From NCBI GenBank assembly GCA_019721075.1, contig JAHEAD010000001.1:124001-188000 (forward strand): a stretch of DNA of 64,000 nt, in the 5' to 3' direction. Numbering within the stretch: the stretch's first letter is position 1; each line of letters opens with the position of its first letter. Shown piece after piece: positions 36,561-44,218 of the stretch. The position numbers and the translations under genes were made by a program. The stretch comes from Candidatus Sysuiplasma jiujiangense. GTDB lineage: Archaea > Thermoplasmatota > Thermoplasmata > Sysuiplasmatales > Sysuiplasmataceae. Under the pieces are notes generated by a model that saw only the letters and a list, made by a program, of their open reading frames with translations, was not told the DNA's origin and made no database searches.

Positions 36561-36845
36561 TTATTCCTTGACTGGTATTTCGAAATCGATTCTTTCAATT
36601 ATGTCTTCCTTTCGGATTGGCAAAATGTTCCTATAGGCAGGAAACATGTCTGAGCTGAAGCGTTCCGCTATAGCACCGTTATCTTCCTTGGCCGCCTGTT
36701 CACCTATGAGTAGAACATCATCATCTTCCCTGACGACTACTCCACCTGCCCTGAAAACAGCACGGTAAACCGTTGCATCCGCTCCTCTTCCGCCATGAGG
36801 AGAAAAAGGTTTAGGATCCGAATACTTCACGTAAACGATTTTCAC
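36561..36845 (-). CDS. Uncharacterised 94-aa protein in the sulfur island
   Basis: Begins MKIVYVKYSDPKPFSPHGG and continues with beta-strand-like segments (VYRAVFRAGGVVVREDDDVLLIGEQAA), ending IERIDFEIPVKE. Soluble, no Cys. Its stop lies 2 nt before the next start on the minus strand, and dsrE2 ends 30 nt upstream of it, so it is probably co-transcribed with dsrE2. I do not recognise a family. Confidence 0.65.
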   Translation of the reverse strand: MKIVYVKYSDPKPFSPHGGRGADATVYRAVFRAGGVVVREDDDVLLIGEQAAKEDNGAIAERFSSDMFPAYRNILPIRKEDIIERIDFEIPVKE

Positions 36846-36875
36846 CGGAAATGCACCGAGATCAATACCTGCATT

Positions 36876-37316
36876 TCAGATGAAGAGAGTTATTGCAGAA
36901 GGATCGGAAGCCCATTGAAGAAATGTGGCCGCTCCGACAACGTCTGCACCAGGCAGTGTGAGATTCTCCTTCGTTGTTCCAAAAAGCTTCATGGTTGGCG
37001 AACATGCATTTATGTGAACACCTGATTCGGCCGCCATCTGAAGCATCTGTTGCACGGATGGCATTCCGCCTTTCGATATCAGTCCCTTCAGCTGTTCAGC
37101 ATTTAGTCCGAGGTCCTTTGAAGGTTCAAGTGCATCCGCCTGACCCTTGGTCAGAAGTTTCATTCCTCCAAAGGTGAAGTACATGTATACTTCCATTCCC
37201 TGGGCCGCCGCAGTCGTGGCCAGTATCAAGGCCGGATATGCGGCATCCATGGTGCCTTTGCTCACAACTAGTACTAGCTTGTTCTTTGATTCAGATTTCT
37301 CTACCGCGTTTTGCAT
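36876..37316 (-). CDS. dsrE2: DsrE2-type sulfur carrier protein
   Basis: 146 aa. DsrE/DsrF-like alpha/beta protein: LVLVVSKGTMDAAYPALILATTAAAQGMEVYMYFTFGGMKLL opens the DsrE2 fold, and the conserved reactive Cys is in VHINACSPTMKLFG. DsrE-type proteins pass sulfane sulfur, often in a pair with TusA; a tusA gene starts 133 nt away on the other strand. Heads a minus-strand unit with the two following small genes. Confidence 0.85.
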   Translation of the reverse strand: MQNAVEKSESKNKLVLVVSKGTMDAAYPALILATTAAAQGMEVYMYFTFGGMKLLTKGQADALEPSKDLGLNAEQLKGLISKGGMPSVQQMLQMAAESGVHINACSPTMKLFGTTKENLTLPGADVVGAATFLQWASDPSAITLFI

Positions 37317-37377
37317 TTACTGTTGTCCCCGATACCTTATTCCTTACACGTTATAAGTAAATTACCAGCCACTTACA

Positions 37378-37386
37378 GACATTGTC
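37378..37386. promoter_or_regulatory. Palindromic operator candidate, site 2
   Basis: GACATTGTC within ACAGACATTGTCAAG, in the divergent dsrE2/tusA promoter region, about 65-70 nt from each start. It is the same core as sites 1 and 3. A TATA-like AAATATATATC lies at about 37418-37428 for tusA. Confidence 0.45.
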
Positions 37387-37417
37387 AAGAAGATCCGCTA
37401 AATTAGGGGTAGAACTA

Positions 37418-37428
37418 AATATATATCA
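37418..37428 (+). promoter_or_regulatory. TATA box of tusA
   Basis: AAATATATATC about 25 nt upstream of ATG 37450. Suggests a short-leader transcript. Confidence 0.5.
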
Positions 37429-37449
37429 ATACGACATGATTACACCATT

Positions 37450-37683
37450 ATGTCATCTGAAGCGAAAGTTTTTGATTTCAGGGGACTGCAGTGCCCCCTC
37501 CCCGTGTTTGAGACAAGCAAGGCTATCAAACAGATAAATGTCGGAGAAACGATTCTTGTTATGGCAAACGACCCGGCCGCAAAACCTGATCTGCAGGCAT
37601 GGTCGAAGAGAACGGGACATGAGATCGTGAATCTTGAGGAAAAAGAGGATTTTGTGAGCTTTACAATTAAGAGATCGCACTGA
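37450..37683 (+). CDS. tusA: TusA sulfur-transfer protein
   Basis: 77 aa. The signature GLQCPLPVF places the sulfur-carrying Cys at residue 15 in a CPxP motif, followed by helix ETSKAIKQI and the C-terminal strand pair, a complete SirA/TusA fold. In sulfur oxidisers TusA hands sulfane sulfur to the DsrE proteins and to the sHdr system. It is a single-gene unit between the divergent dsrE2 and the downstream sHdr operon, with a stem-loop about 50 nt after its stop. Confidence 0.93.
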   Translation: MSSEAKVFDFRGLQCPLPVFETSKAIKQINVGETILVMANDPAAKPDLQAWSKRTGHEIVNLEEKEDFVSFTIKRSH

Positions 37684-37730
37684 CATTTGAACAGTTTCTC
37701 TATCAGAAAACAAACTGGATGGATCTGAAT

Positions 37731-37771
37731 GGAGGGGGAGAGGTATCGATATCTAGTACATTTACCCCTCC
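37731..37771 (+). terminator. Inverted repeat downstream of tusA
   Basis: GGAGGGG (37731-37737) pairs with CCCCTCC (37765-37771) around a 27-nt loop, and a run of six T follows at about 37792. It could terminate tusA transcription before the sHdr promoter region, or be a regulatory structure. Confidence 0.35.
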
Positions 37772-37832
37772 TCGTTGTGTAATGACAGACATTTTTTGCA
37801 TCGGCTCAGTTCGTTGTACTATTGTCCTACCA

Positions 37833-37845
37833 AAAGTATAATTAA
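37833..37845 (+). promoter_or_regulatory. TATA-like box of the sHdr operon
   Basis: AAGTATAATTAATAA, about 85 nt upstream of the shdrC1 ATG; transcription would start near 37865, leaving a leader that contains operator site 3 and the AAGGAG ribosome site. Confidence 0.4.
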
Positions 37846-37877
37846 TAAAGTGTCCATTAGAATGTCTTAAATGATTA

Positions 37878-37889
37878 ACATTGTCAGGC
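37878..37889 (+). promoter_or_regulatory. Operator candidate, site 3
   Basis: ACATTGTCAGGC, 12 nt identical to 35351-35362 upstream of the apr-sat unit. It lies 36-47 nt before the shdrC1 start, downstream of the TATA-like box, a position suited to repression. Confidence 0.45.
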
Positions 37890-37924
37890 TGATGATTTTA
37901 AACGAACATAAAGGAGAATGACTG

Positions 37925-38704
37925 ATGTCAATCCTCAAAAATTTGCCAAAGAGAGAGGATTCGCAATCGCCATCTATGATTATTTCAGGAGCAAGGGGAC
38001 ATGGCAAACAGTCTGATGAAACAGCCAAAAGGATTTTCGCTGAAATGCGCAGTGATTTTAGATACAAAGATTTTGTTTTAGGCTGCCTTAACTGCGGTGA
38101 ATGCACTACAGGCTGTCCGGCAGCCAGATTTTACGATTTCAGCCCAAGAGAAATGCTTCAGGTGGCGATGTCTGAAGATCCCGACGTTCTGCTTGACGCC
38201 ATGCAGGAAAAAATATGGGCCTGCTGCCAGTGTTATACATGCAACATGAGATGCAGATTCGGAAATGATATAGCGGGAATAATAAGCGTAATGAGAGAAC
38301 TTGCAGTGAAAAATGGCCTTGAAAGCGCAAAGGAAGTCCTGAAACCCGCAAGCAGGAGTCTCCTCAAAGTTATGACACATGGAACCCAAGTGTCGCCGGA
38401 CATGATACAACCAGATTTCTTTATTGACTGGGATCCAAAGGCTGTATCGAAATCTGGTGATCTTCAACTGCTCCGAAAAGCGATACCGATAGATGTTCTT
38501 CAGGTAACTGACTCGTCGTGGGAGGTTTCCATGCAAACTGCACTCGAGCTTGCCCAGATTTATGAAGAGTCTGGAGTGCTCGATATGCTCAGGTCCCTTG
38601 ATCCCGACCTTGTGGAAATGATTGTTGATATAATTTCAGACTGGAAAGATGAATTCGAAGATATGAAAGAAAAATTCGGCATGAAGAGCGATGATGGAAA
38701 ATGA
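37925..38704 (+). CDS. shdrC1: Sulfur-oxidising heterodisulfide reductase-like subunit C1
   Basis: 259 aa iron-sulfur protein of the sHdr complex. Two [4Fe-4S] motifs: Cys 54, 57, 60, 64 (CLNCGECTTGCP) and Cys 100-110 (CCQCYTCNMRC). HdrC relays electrons between HdrA and HdrB. AAGGAGAATGACTG before the ATG is a good ribosome site. First gene of the shdrC1-B1-A-hyp-C2-B2 order known from sulfur-oxidising bacteria and Sulfolobales. The C-terminal ~130 residues are a family-typical helical extension ending in an acidic/basic helix. Confidence 0.9.
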   Translation: MSILKNLPKREDSQSPSMIISGARGHGKQSDETAKRIFAEMRSDFRYKDFVLGCLNCGECTTGCPAARFYDFSPREMLQVAMSEDPDVLLDAMQEKIWACCQCYTCNMRCRFGNDIAGIISVMRELAVKNGLESAKEVLKPASRSLLKVMTHGTQVSPDMIQPDFFIDWDPKAVSKSGDLQLLRKAIPIDVLQVTDSSWEVSMQTALELAQIYEESGVLDMLRSLDPDLVEMIVDIISDWKDEFEDMKEKFGMKSDDGK

Positions 38705-39990
38705 AGATGCTAAGTGCGGATCAGATAAGAGAAGTGGTTAAGGCCAGAACTGAAAACAGAGCTGTTTCTGATAAGAAGGTAGCCGACGTAAGGGAAGAAA
38801 TGTGGAACCTGCACGATAAAGGGGAGCTTATTGTAATACCAATCGAAAGTAAAAATAAGCCTATCCCGGTTCAGACATTATTTGGCTGGGAGAAAAAGAT
38901 TCCGACTGATTACCTCTGGCACCATAAATCATGCGGGCAATGCGGCAACATACCTGGTTATCCCGCATCCCTCCTTTGGTTCATGAATGAATTTGGAACA
39001 CACTATCTGAATGAACCGCATCAGACATCTTGTACTGCATGGAACTATCACGGCACAGGTACATCGAACCCGGTAGCTCTGGCAGCTGTCGCTGTGAGAA
39101 ACTGGTACAGGGCATATGAAACTGGTACATTCCCTCTCATACACTGCGGTACAAGCTACGGTGATTACAAGGAAATGAGGAAACTCCTCGTTGAGAACAA
39201 GGAAACAAGGGAAAAGGTAAGAGACATAATGCATCACATGGGAAAGGAACTCGTGATACCCGAAGAAATAGTGCATTACAGTGAGTGGGTGCATGTTATG
39301 CGGGACAGGATGGCATCCATGAAAAAGTATAATCTGTCAGACATAATTGCAACCGTCCATGAACCCTGCCATTATTACAAAATGGTTCCAGAGGATGCCA
39401 TTTACGATTTCGGTGTCAACGGGGGACAGCGGCCTGCACCTCCAACGGCGCTCATGCTTGCACTCGGCGCAAAAGTTGCGGATTACAGCACATGGTATGA
39501 CTGCTGCGGTTTCGGATTCCGGCATATTCTGACAGAGAGGGAGTTTACAAGATCATTTGCCACGCTGCGGAAAATTAAACCGATGGTGGAAGAGGCTCAT
39601 TCTGATGTTGCAATCACCACCGATACCGGCTGCGTGACAACACTGGACAAGAGCCAGTGGATAGGCAAGGTTCATGGAATGGATTTCATGGTGCCGGTAC
39701 TCGCCGACGTCCAGATTGCTGCGCTGGCAGCCGGAGCCCACCCATATAAGATCGTTCAGGTACACTGGCATGCGTCCCCAACCGAGAAGCTGATGGAGAA
39801 AATGGGAATAGACTACACCTCGTACAAAAACGATTTCATGGCTTACCTGGAGCAGATTAAGGGCGGAGGGAAGATCGAGTATCTTTACGAACCTCACAGA
39901 GAAATGGAAAAATATTTCGCAGTCAACAAAGGCCAGGTTCTTCCCGAAGATGTTCCCCGGCCCGAAGAGGCAAAAATCAGACAGGGTTAG
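38701..39990 (+). CDS. shdrB1: Sulfur-oxidising heterodisulfide reductase-like subunit B1
   Basis: 429 aa with two CCG-type domains. Cys-containing loops include KSCGQCGNIPGYP (residues ~80-92), HQTSCTAW, EPCHYYK, YDCCGFGFRH and TDTGCVTTLDKSQW; these would bind the non-cubane or related clusters at the catalytic site of HdrB. It overlaps shdrC1 by 4 nt (ATGA). It is clearly longer than the second B subunit in the same operon (304 aa). Confidence 0.9.
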   Translation: MKMLSADQIREVVKARTENRAVSDKKVADVREEMWNLHDKGELIVIPIESKNKPIPVQTLFGWEKKIPTDYLWHHKSCGQCGNIPGYPASLLWFMNEFGTHYLNEPHQTSCTAWNYHGTGTSNPVALAAVAVRNWYRAYETGTFPLIHCGTSYGDYKEMRKLLVENKETREKVRDIMHHMGKELVIPEEIVHYSEWVHVMRDRMASMKKYNLSDIIATVHEPCHYYKMVPEDAIYDFGVNGGQRPAPPTALMLALGAKVADYSTWYDCCGFGFRHILTEREFTRSFATLRKIKPMVEEAHSDVAITTDTGCVTTLDKSQWIGKVHGMDFMVPVLADVQIAALAAGAHPYKIVQVHWHASPTEKLMEKMGIDYTSYKNDFMAYLEQIKGGGKIEYLYEPHREMEKYFAVNKGQVLPEDVPRPEEAKIRQG

Positions 39991-39998
39991 GTGATATT

Positions 39999-41081
39999 CT
40001 GACCGCAGCACGCATACTTGTCATAGGAGGAGGACCAGCGGGACTGAGTGCGTCGATGGATCTTTTCGGTGCGGGAGCTGAGGTGGTTCTGGTGGAAAAG
40101 GAATCTTTTCTTGGCGGGACCCCAAAGCGCCTTCACTACAGCCTGATAGCACCGGATCTCAAACCTGTGGAGGAAGTACTCGACCCTTTGATAAAAGAGG
40201 TAAAGTCCTCAGGGATAAGGACGAAACTCGGCACAATTGTTTCATCCATCAGGAATCATGATAAGAGTGTACAGGCAACATTCAAATCAATCTCTGACGG
40301 AAAGGAGGAAAAAGACGCTTTTGACGCGGTCGTGCTGGCCACCGGATTCTCGCACTGGGATCCGCATAAGAAGTACGAATACGGCTACGGCCTCTATCCA
40401 GATGTCATTGACTTCAAGGATTTTGAACAGATGCTTTCGGAGGACCGCCTCATCAGACCATCCAATGGTCAGATGCCTAAACGGATAGGGTGGCTTCTCT
40501 GCGTAGGTTCGCGGGACAGGCAGGTTGGAAAATTCTACTGCTGCAGGCTTGGCTGCGCAGTATCGATAAAACAGGCAATGGAGGTGAAGAAGAAGCATCC
40601 GGAAATTGACACTTACATCTATTACATGGACATTAGGACATATGGCTTTTGGGAAGACCAGCTGTACTGGAAATCCATGGAGGAAATGAATGTCAAATAC
40701 ATACGCGGACGTATAGGGGCCATCAGCAAGGGAGAAGACGGCAGTCTTATTGCAATGGCCGAAGATACAATTCTACAGAGACCCAGTGAAGTTCCGTTCG
40801 ACATGCTTGTGCTTGCCACAGGAATGGAGGCAAGCGAGGGAACTGTCGAAATGGCCAAAATGCTTGGACTGGAAATGGAAGAGCATGGCTTTGTTAGGCC
40901 GCTTCAGGCAGACAGCCTTCCCGTGCATACTACAGTTGAAAACGTGTTTGTAGCCGGCACAGCTACGGGCCCAAAAGCGATACCCGATGCCATAACAGAG
41001 GGCTCGGCAGCCGCGATAAAGGTACTCAATTACGTGAGGAAGAGGTCGATAAAAACAAATGCCAGAGCTTATGCTGAATAG
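39999..41081 (+). CDS. shdrA: Sulfur-oxidising heterodisulfide reductase-like subunit A, non-canonical start
   Basis: FAD flavoprotein that would bifurcate or relay electrons in the sHdr complex. Dinucleotide motif ARILVIGGGPAGLSASMD, VVLVEKESFLGGTP, LATGFSHWDP, the [4Fe-4S]-type segment FYCCRLGCAVS, VLATGMEAS and VFVAGTATGPKAIPDAI. About 360 aa. The first in-frame ATG (40056) is after GGGPAG, so it cannot be the start; the CTG at 39999 follows AGGTGA by 4 nt and is the best available start. A one-base shift would allow the GTG at 39991 instead. Overlaps the next gene by 23 nt. Confidence 0.88.
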   Translation: MTAARILVIGGGPAGLSASMDLFGAGAEVVLVEKESFLGGTPKRLHYSLIAPDLKPVEEVLDPLIKEVKSSGIRTKLGTIVSSIRNHDKSVQATFKSISDGKEEKDAFDAVVLATGFSHWDPHKKYEYGYGLYPDVIDFKDFEQMLSEDRLIRPSNGQMPKRIGWLLCVGSRDRQVGKFYCCRLGCAVSIKQAMEVKKKHPEIDTYIYYMDIRTYGFWEDQLYWKSMEEMNVKYIRGRIGAISKGEDGSLIAMAEDTILQRPSEVPFDMLVLATGMEASEGTVEMAKMLGLEMEEHGFVRPLQADSLPVHTTVENVFVAGTATGPKAIPDAITEGSAAAIKVLNYVRKRSIKTNARAYAE

Positions 41082-41769
41082 TTACCGCATGCGTGAAATT
41101 GCGGATGCGACAATAGGACATGAATGGGAGGCGGAGCTCAGAGCTTACGTTGAACTTCTCAGGCGTAAATCCGAAATTGTCACTTCAATGACACGGGAAA
41201 GAGACAGGAGTGAAGAATTCAGGAAAGACTTCATAAGAATGTGTTTCACATCGAGGAGGTATGCTGACTCCATTCTCTCACACAACACGCCTGGTGGGAT
41301 TGATATGGCCATTGAGTCCCTCGCGTCGGCAGACGATGAACCGGAGGCATGCATTGCCATATTTGCCGGCCTGCATGGTGCACCTGCTGAAGTGATAAGA
41401 GATCTTGCCTTTGAAATGATTCACTTTTCATTTCCGGAAAAATACGGACTGGCGACAAGATGGGTCTGGAATCCTGCACGAGGCACTGGTGCTCTTAGGG
41501 AGGCAATAATGGCCGATAGGATGGAAATGAATTTCACCCAGATACAGAAAGTAATGAGAAACATATACTCGTCTCTCATTGTTCATGGATACAGATTTCA
41601 TGATTTTTTTCCACTTGACCTCATAAGCGCTCTCCATTATTCACAGGATGTCATAGGAGCAAAGGACAACTCAATGAACGCTGGTGGAATGGAGGCTCTT
41701 TTCCCGAACCATGGAGTGATTTCGATAATGATACTCGGACTGAAGGAGATACGTTATGCCAATCCATGA
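41059..41769 (+). CDS. Conserved sHdr-cluster protein of unknown function (hyp)
   Basis: 236 aa, soluble and helical, only two or three Cys, no motif I recognise. In other organisms with this cluster a protein of unknown function sits exactly between shdrA and shdrC2, and this gene occupies that place. Overlaps shdrA by 23 nt and shdrC2 by 14 nt, so it is translated with them. Its constant position suggests a structural or assembly role in the complex; this is inference. Confidence 0.8.
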   Translation: MPELMLNSYRMREIADATIGHEWEAELRAYVELLRRKSEIVTSMTRERDRSEEFRKDFIRMCFTSRRYADSILSHNTPGGIDMAIESLASADDEPEACIAIFAGLHGAPAEVIRDLAFEMIHFSFPEKYGLATRWVWNPARGTGALREAIMADRMEMNFTQIQKVMRNIYSSLIVHGYRFHDFFPLDLISALHYSQDVIGAKDNSMNAGGMEALFPNHGVISIMILGLKEIRYANP

Positions 41770-42463
41770 GAAGCACTTGATTGCAAAAGAAAAAATACTG
41801 CAGAAGGACAGGGCAGAACTTGAAGGGAGGGATGTTTCAGGACAGTGGAACATTTTCATACAGCAGAGAATCCTGTCACAATATGAGCCGTCCATTGCAG
41901 AGGATATTGCATCGACGCATGAAGGGAGAACCATCAACAGATGCTGGCAATGCGGTACTTGCACATCCGGTTGCTGTATGCATACTGATTTCGGCCTTCG
42001 GGAGTTCAATCCCCGATACTTCATTTATCTTGCAAGGATTGGGGATGAGGAAGAACTGAAGAAACAGAAGGATGTTATCTGGCGCTGCCTATCATGCAAC
42101 AAGTGCGTTGAAAGATGCCCGAAGGATGTGAGGGTTGAAGAGGTCATACATGCCATTGACGGGTACATGAGGAAGAAGGGATGGATGACTGATACTCCCG
42201 CAAGCAGGTGGGACAGGGAGTATGTCAACAATGTCCTGGAGACTGGAATACTTGATGAAATAATGCTCCTCAGGAACTATATCAAGAAGGAGGAACTGAA
42301 GGAATTTGACTCCGGCTACATGATGAGGATGGGGATGCGCCTTGCCAGAACTGGTAGACTGAGAACCGGTCCCGTCAGGCACAGGACAAAAGGCTGGAAG
42401 AAGATCAAAAAAGTCGCTGAAGAAATACTGGAAAAGGATGGATATGAACTACCAAAAAGGTGA
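41756..42463 (+). CDS. shdrC2: Sulfur-oxidising heterodisulfide reductase-like subunit C2
   Basis: 235 aa. Two [4Fe-4S] motifs: CWQCGTCTSGCCMH (residues ~63-76) and CLSCNKCVERCPKDV (~106-120). Starts inside the hyp gene and ends inside shdrB2. Paralogue of shdrC1 with a Cys-rich first motif (CTSGCC). Expected to work with shdrB2 as the second C-B module. Confidence 0.9.
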   Translation: MPIHEKHLIAKEKILQKDRAELEGRDVSGQWNIFIQQRILSQYEPSIAEDIASTHEGRTINRCWQCGTCTSGCCMHTDFGLREFNPRYFIYLARIGDEEELKKQKDVIWRCLSCNKCVERCPKDVRVEEVIHAIDGYMRKKGWMTDTPASRWDREYVNNVLETGILDEIMLLRNYIKKEELKEFDSGYMMRMGMRLARTGRLRTGPVRHRTKGWKKIKKVAEEILEKDGYELPKR

Positions 42464-43355
42464 TATTGCTTTTTACCCTGGCTGTTCGCTAGACGGACTC
42501 GGAAAAGCTTACAGGAAGAGCTCGGAGCTTGTAACAAAGGATCTGGGCATTCAGATGGAAGAGATTGTGAACTATAACTGCTGTGGAGCGGCGGAAGTCA
42601 AGACCGTGAGCTACGATCTGTCCGTTTTTCTCCCCGGAAGAAATCTCGCACTTGCAAAAGAAATGGGTTCAAAGACAGTCGTTGCGCCTTGCAATGGATG
42701 TGTCTTTTCTCTGGGAAGAGCAAATAAAGCGATAGCTGAAGACACCGCGACCAAAGAAAGGGTTAACGAATATCTTGAAAGGGCCGGTGCACCATCATAT
42801 AATGGTGAAGTGGAGGTAAAGCACATAATAGAAGTCATATACCAGCAGGCCGGACTCGATACAATCCGCAACATGGTCAGGAGACCACTGAAAGGCATAA
42901 AAGTTGCCTGTTACTACGGTTGCCTGTACACCAGGCCAAAGATTTACACAGGAGCTGGTTCCTGGGATAAAGACAACCCGGAACACCCCCACTTCATGGA
43001 CGACATCATGGAAGCAATAGGGGCAGAAGTGGTCGACTACCCTCTGAAAACGGTATGCTGCGGTGGCGGCCATGCAATAGCCGATCGTGAGGTATCTGTT
43101 GGCTTCAGCGCTTCAATACTTAATGAAGCGGCAAGAGCAGGGGCTGATTTTGTAGTAACAATGTGTCCTCTGGGGCAGATGAATATCGAGGCAAACATAC
43201 CAATGATTGTAAAGCAATATGGTCAGCAGATAGTGAGGCCGGTCGTTTATTTCACTCAGCTAATGGCGCTTGCATTCGGCCACAGCCGGAGAGATGTGCG
43301 ACTTGGAGACAATTTTTCCGATGGTGGAAAGATTTTACGCCAGAAGGGATTCTAG
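42444..43355 (+). CDS. shdrB2: Sulfur-oxidising heterodisulfide reductase-like subunit B2
   Basis: About 303 aa. Starts with FYPGCSLDGLGKAYR; two CCG domains are present: NYNCCGAAEVK with APCNGCVF, and CYYGCLYTRPK with TVCCGGGHAIADRE and TMCPLGQM. These are the complete canonical HdrB cysteine sets, unlike the more divergent shdrB1. Start ATG 42444 (an in-frame ATG at 42438 is also possible); it overlaps shdrC2 by 20 nt. Confidence 0.9.
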   Translation: MNYQKGDIAFYPGCSLDGLGKAYRKSSELVTKDLGIQMEEIVNYNCCGAAEVKTVSYDLSVFLPGRNLALAKEMGSKTVVAPCNGCVFSLGRANKAIAEDTATKERVNEYLERAGAPSYNGEVEVKHIIEVIYQQAGLDTIRNMVRRPLKGIKVACYYGCLYTRPKIYTGAGSWDKDNPEHPHFMDDIMEAIGAEVVDYPLKTVCCGGGHAIADREVSVGFSASILNEAARAGADFVVTMCPLGQMNIEANIPMIVKQYGQQIVRPVVYFTQLMALAFGHSRRDVRLGDNFSDGGKILRQKGF

Positions 43356-43370
43356 TCAAGGGAGGTAGGA

Positions 43371-43823
43371 ATGATGACGTTCATAAATGGATGTGAACTG
43401 CCCGACAACCTGCTCTACTTTGTGGAAGGAAACCAGATGTCGTGGATAAGACTGGAAGAAGATGAGGCTGTCATAGGACTGACGGATCCCGCCCAGACAA
43501 GGGCCGGAAAGATAGTTGTTATCAGGGTGAAGGGGGAGGGCACAAGCAGACCAAAGGGAAAGCCACTGGCAACAATTGAAAGCGGAAAGTGGGCAGGTGC
43601 TGTTCTGTCACCGTTAACAGGCGTAGTCGTGAAACCCAATGAGGAACTCACCGCCCATCCTGAACTGATTAACAACGATCCTTACGGTAAAGGATGGATT
43701 GTCAGGGTGAAAATGATCAATCGGGAGGAAAGCAGTTCTCTCCTCCGGGGTGAACAGGCCATGGAAAAATACAGAGAACTGATAGGCAGGGACAACATAC
43801 GCTGCATCAGATGCCAGCAGTGA
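43371..43823 (+). CDS. lbpA: Lipoate-binding protein of the sHdr pathway (LbpA, GcvH-like)
   Basis: 150 aa, GcvH-type lipoyl domain. The modified lysine is K73 in IESGKWAGAVLSP, matching the lipoyl hairpin of LbpA. The N-terminus has GLTDPAQ and AGKIVVIRV as in GcvH, and the C-terminal CIRCQQ contains two Cys. The lipoyl arm carries sulfur intermediates to sHdr in other organisms. It lies 15 nt after shdrB2, behind GGGAGGTAGGA, and the lipoate ligase gene is two genes downstream. No glycine cleavage genes are near, so a GcvH role is unlikely. Confidence 0.92.
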   Translation: MMTFINGCELPDNLLYFVEGNQMSWIRLEEDEAVIGLTDPAQTRAGKIVVIRVKGEGTSRPKGKPLATIESGKWAGAVLSPLTGVVVKPNEELTAHPELINNDPYGKGWIVRVKMINREESSSLLRGEQAMEKYRELIGRDNIRCIRCQQ

Positions 43824-43833
43824 GGTGGCAAAT

Positions 43834-44211
43834 ATGGTTGAAGTTGAAGGAAAGAAGTTGCTTATTGTGATGACAACAGGCCCGGAAGATCCTGAGAAGA
43901 CATATGCCCCATTCTATACAGCAGCACTCTCTGCTGCGATGGAGGTGGATACATCAATGTACTTCCTCATGCACGCGCCAAAGCTTCTGAAAAATGGCTC
44001 CGCGGAACAGGTCAGACTGAAGAAAGGCGGAACACTGAAGCAGTTCATTAACATGGCGCTGGAGGGAGGAGTGAAATTCTATGCCTGCGAGGAAAGCTTG
44101 CGCGATCTTTGCGACATAGATCCGAAGGATGTAATAGAAGGGGTTAAAGTTGTCGGCTCCTCCACACTGGCTGATCTTGCACTTGACTCAGATTCGGTTC
44201 TAAGTTTTTGA
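43834..44211 (+). CDS. DsrE-family protein
   Basis: About 125 aa. The fold is that of DsrE/peroxiredoxin-like small proteins: LLIVMTTGPEDPEKTYAPFYTAALSAAM, MYFLMHAPKLL, and a single conserved Cys in VKFYACEES. Start at ATG 43834 with GAGGTGG upstream. Placed between lbpA and the lipoate ligase, it probably carries sulfane sulfur to or from LbpA/sHdr. Confidence 0.85.
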   Translation: MVEVEGKKLLIVMTTGPEDPEKTYAPFYTAALSAAMEVDTSMYFLMHAPKLLKNGSAEQVRLKKGGTLKQFINMALEGGVKFYACEESLRDLCDIDPKDVIEGVKVVGSSTLADLALDSDSVLSF

Positions 44212-44218
44212 GGTGAAG

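Noticed and set aside
43371-43823. LbpA as glycine-cleavage protein H
   Set aside because: No gcvT, gcvP or lpd nearby; the gene is embedded in the sHdr operon with a lipoate ligase.
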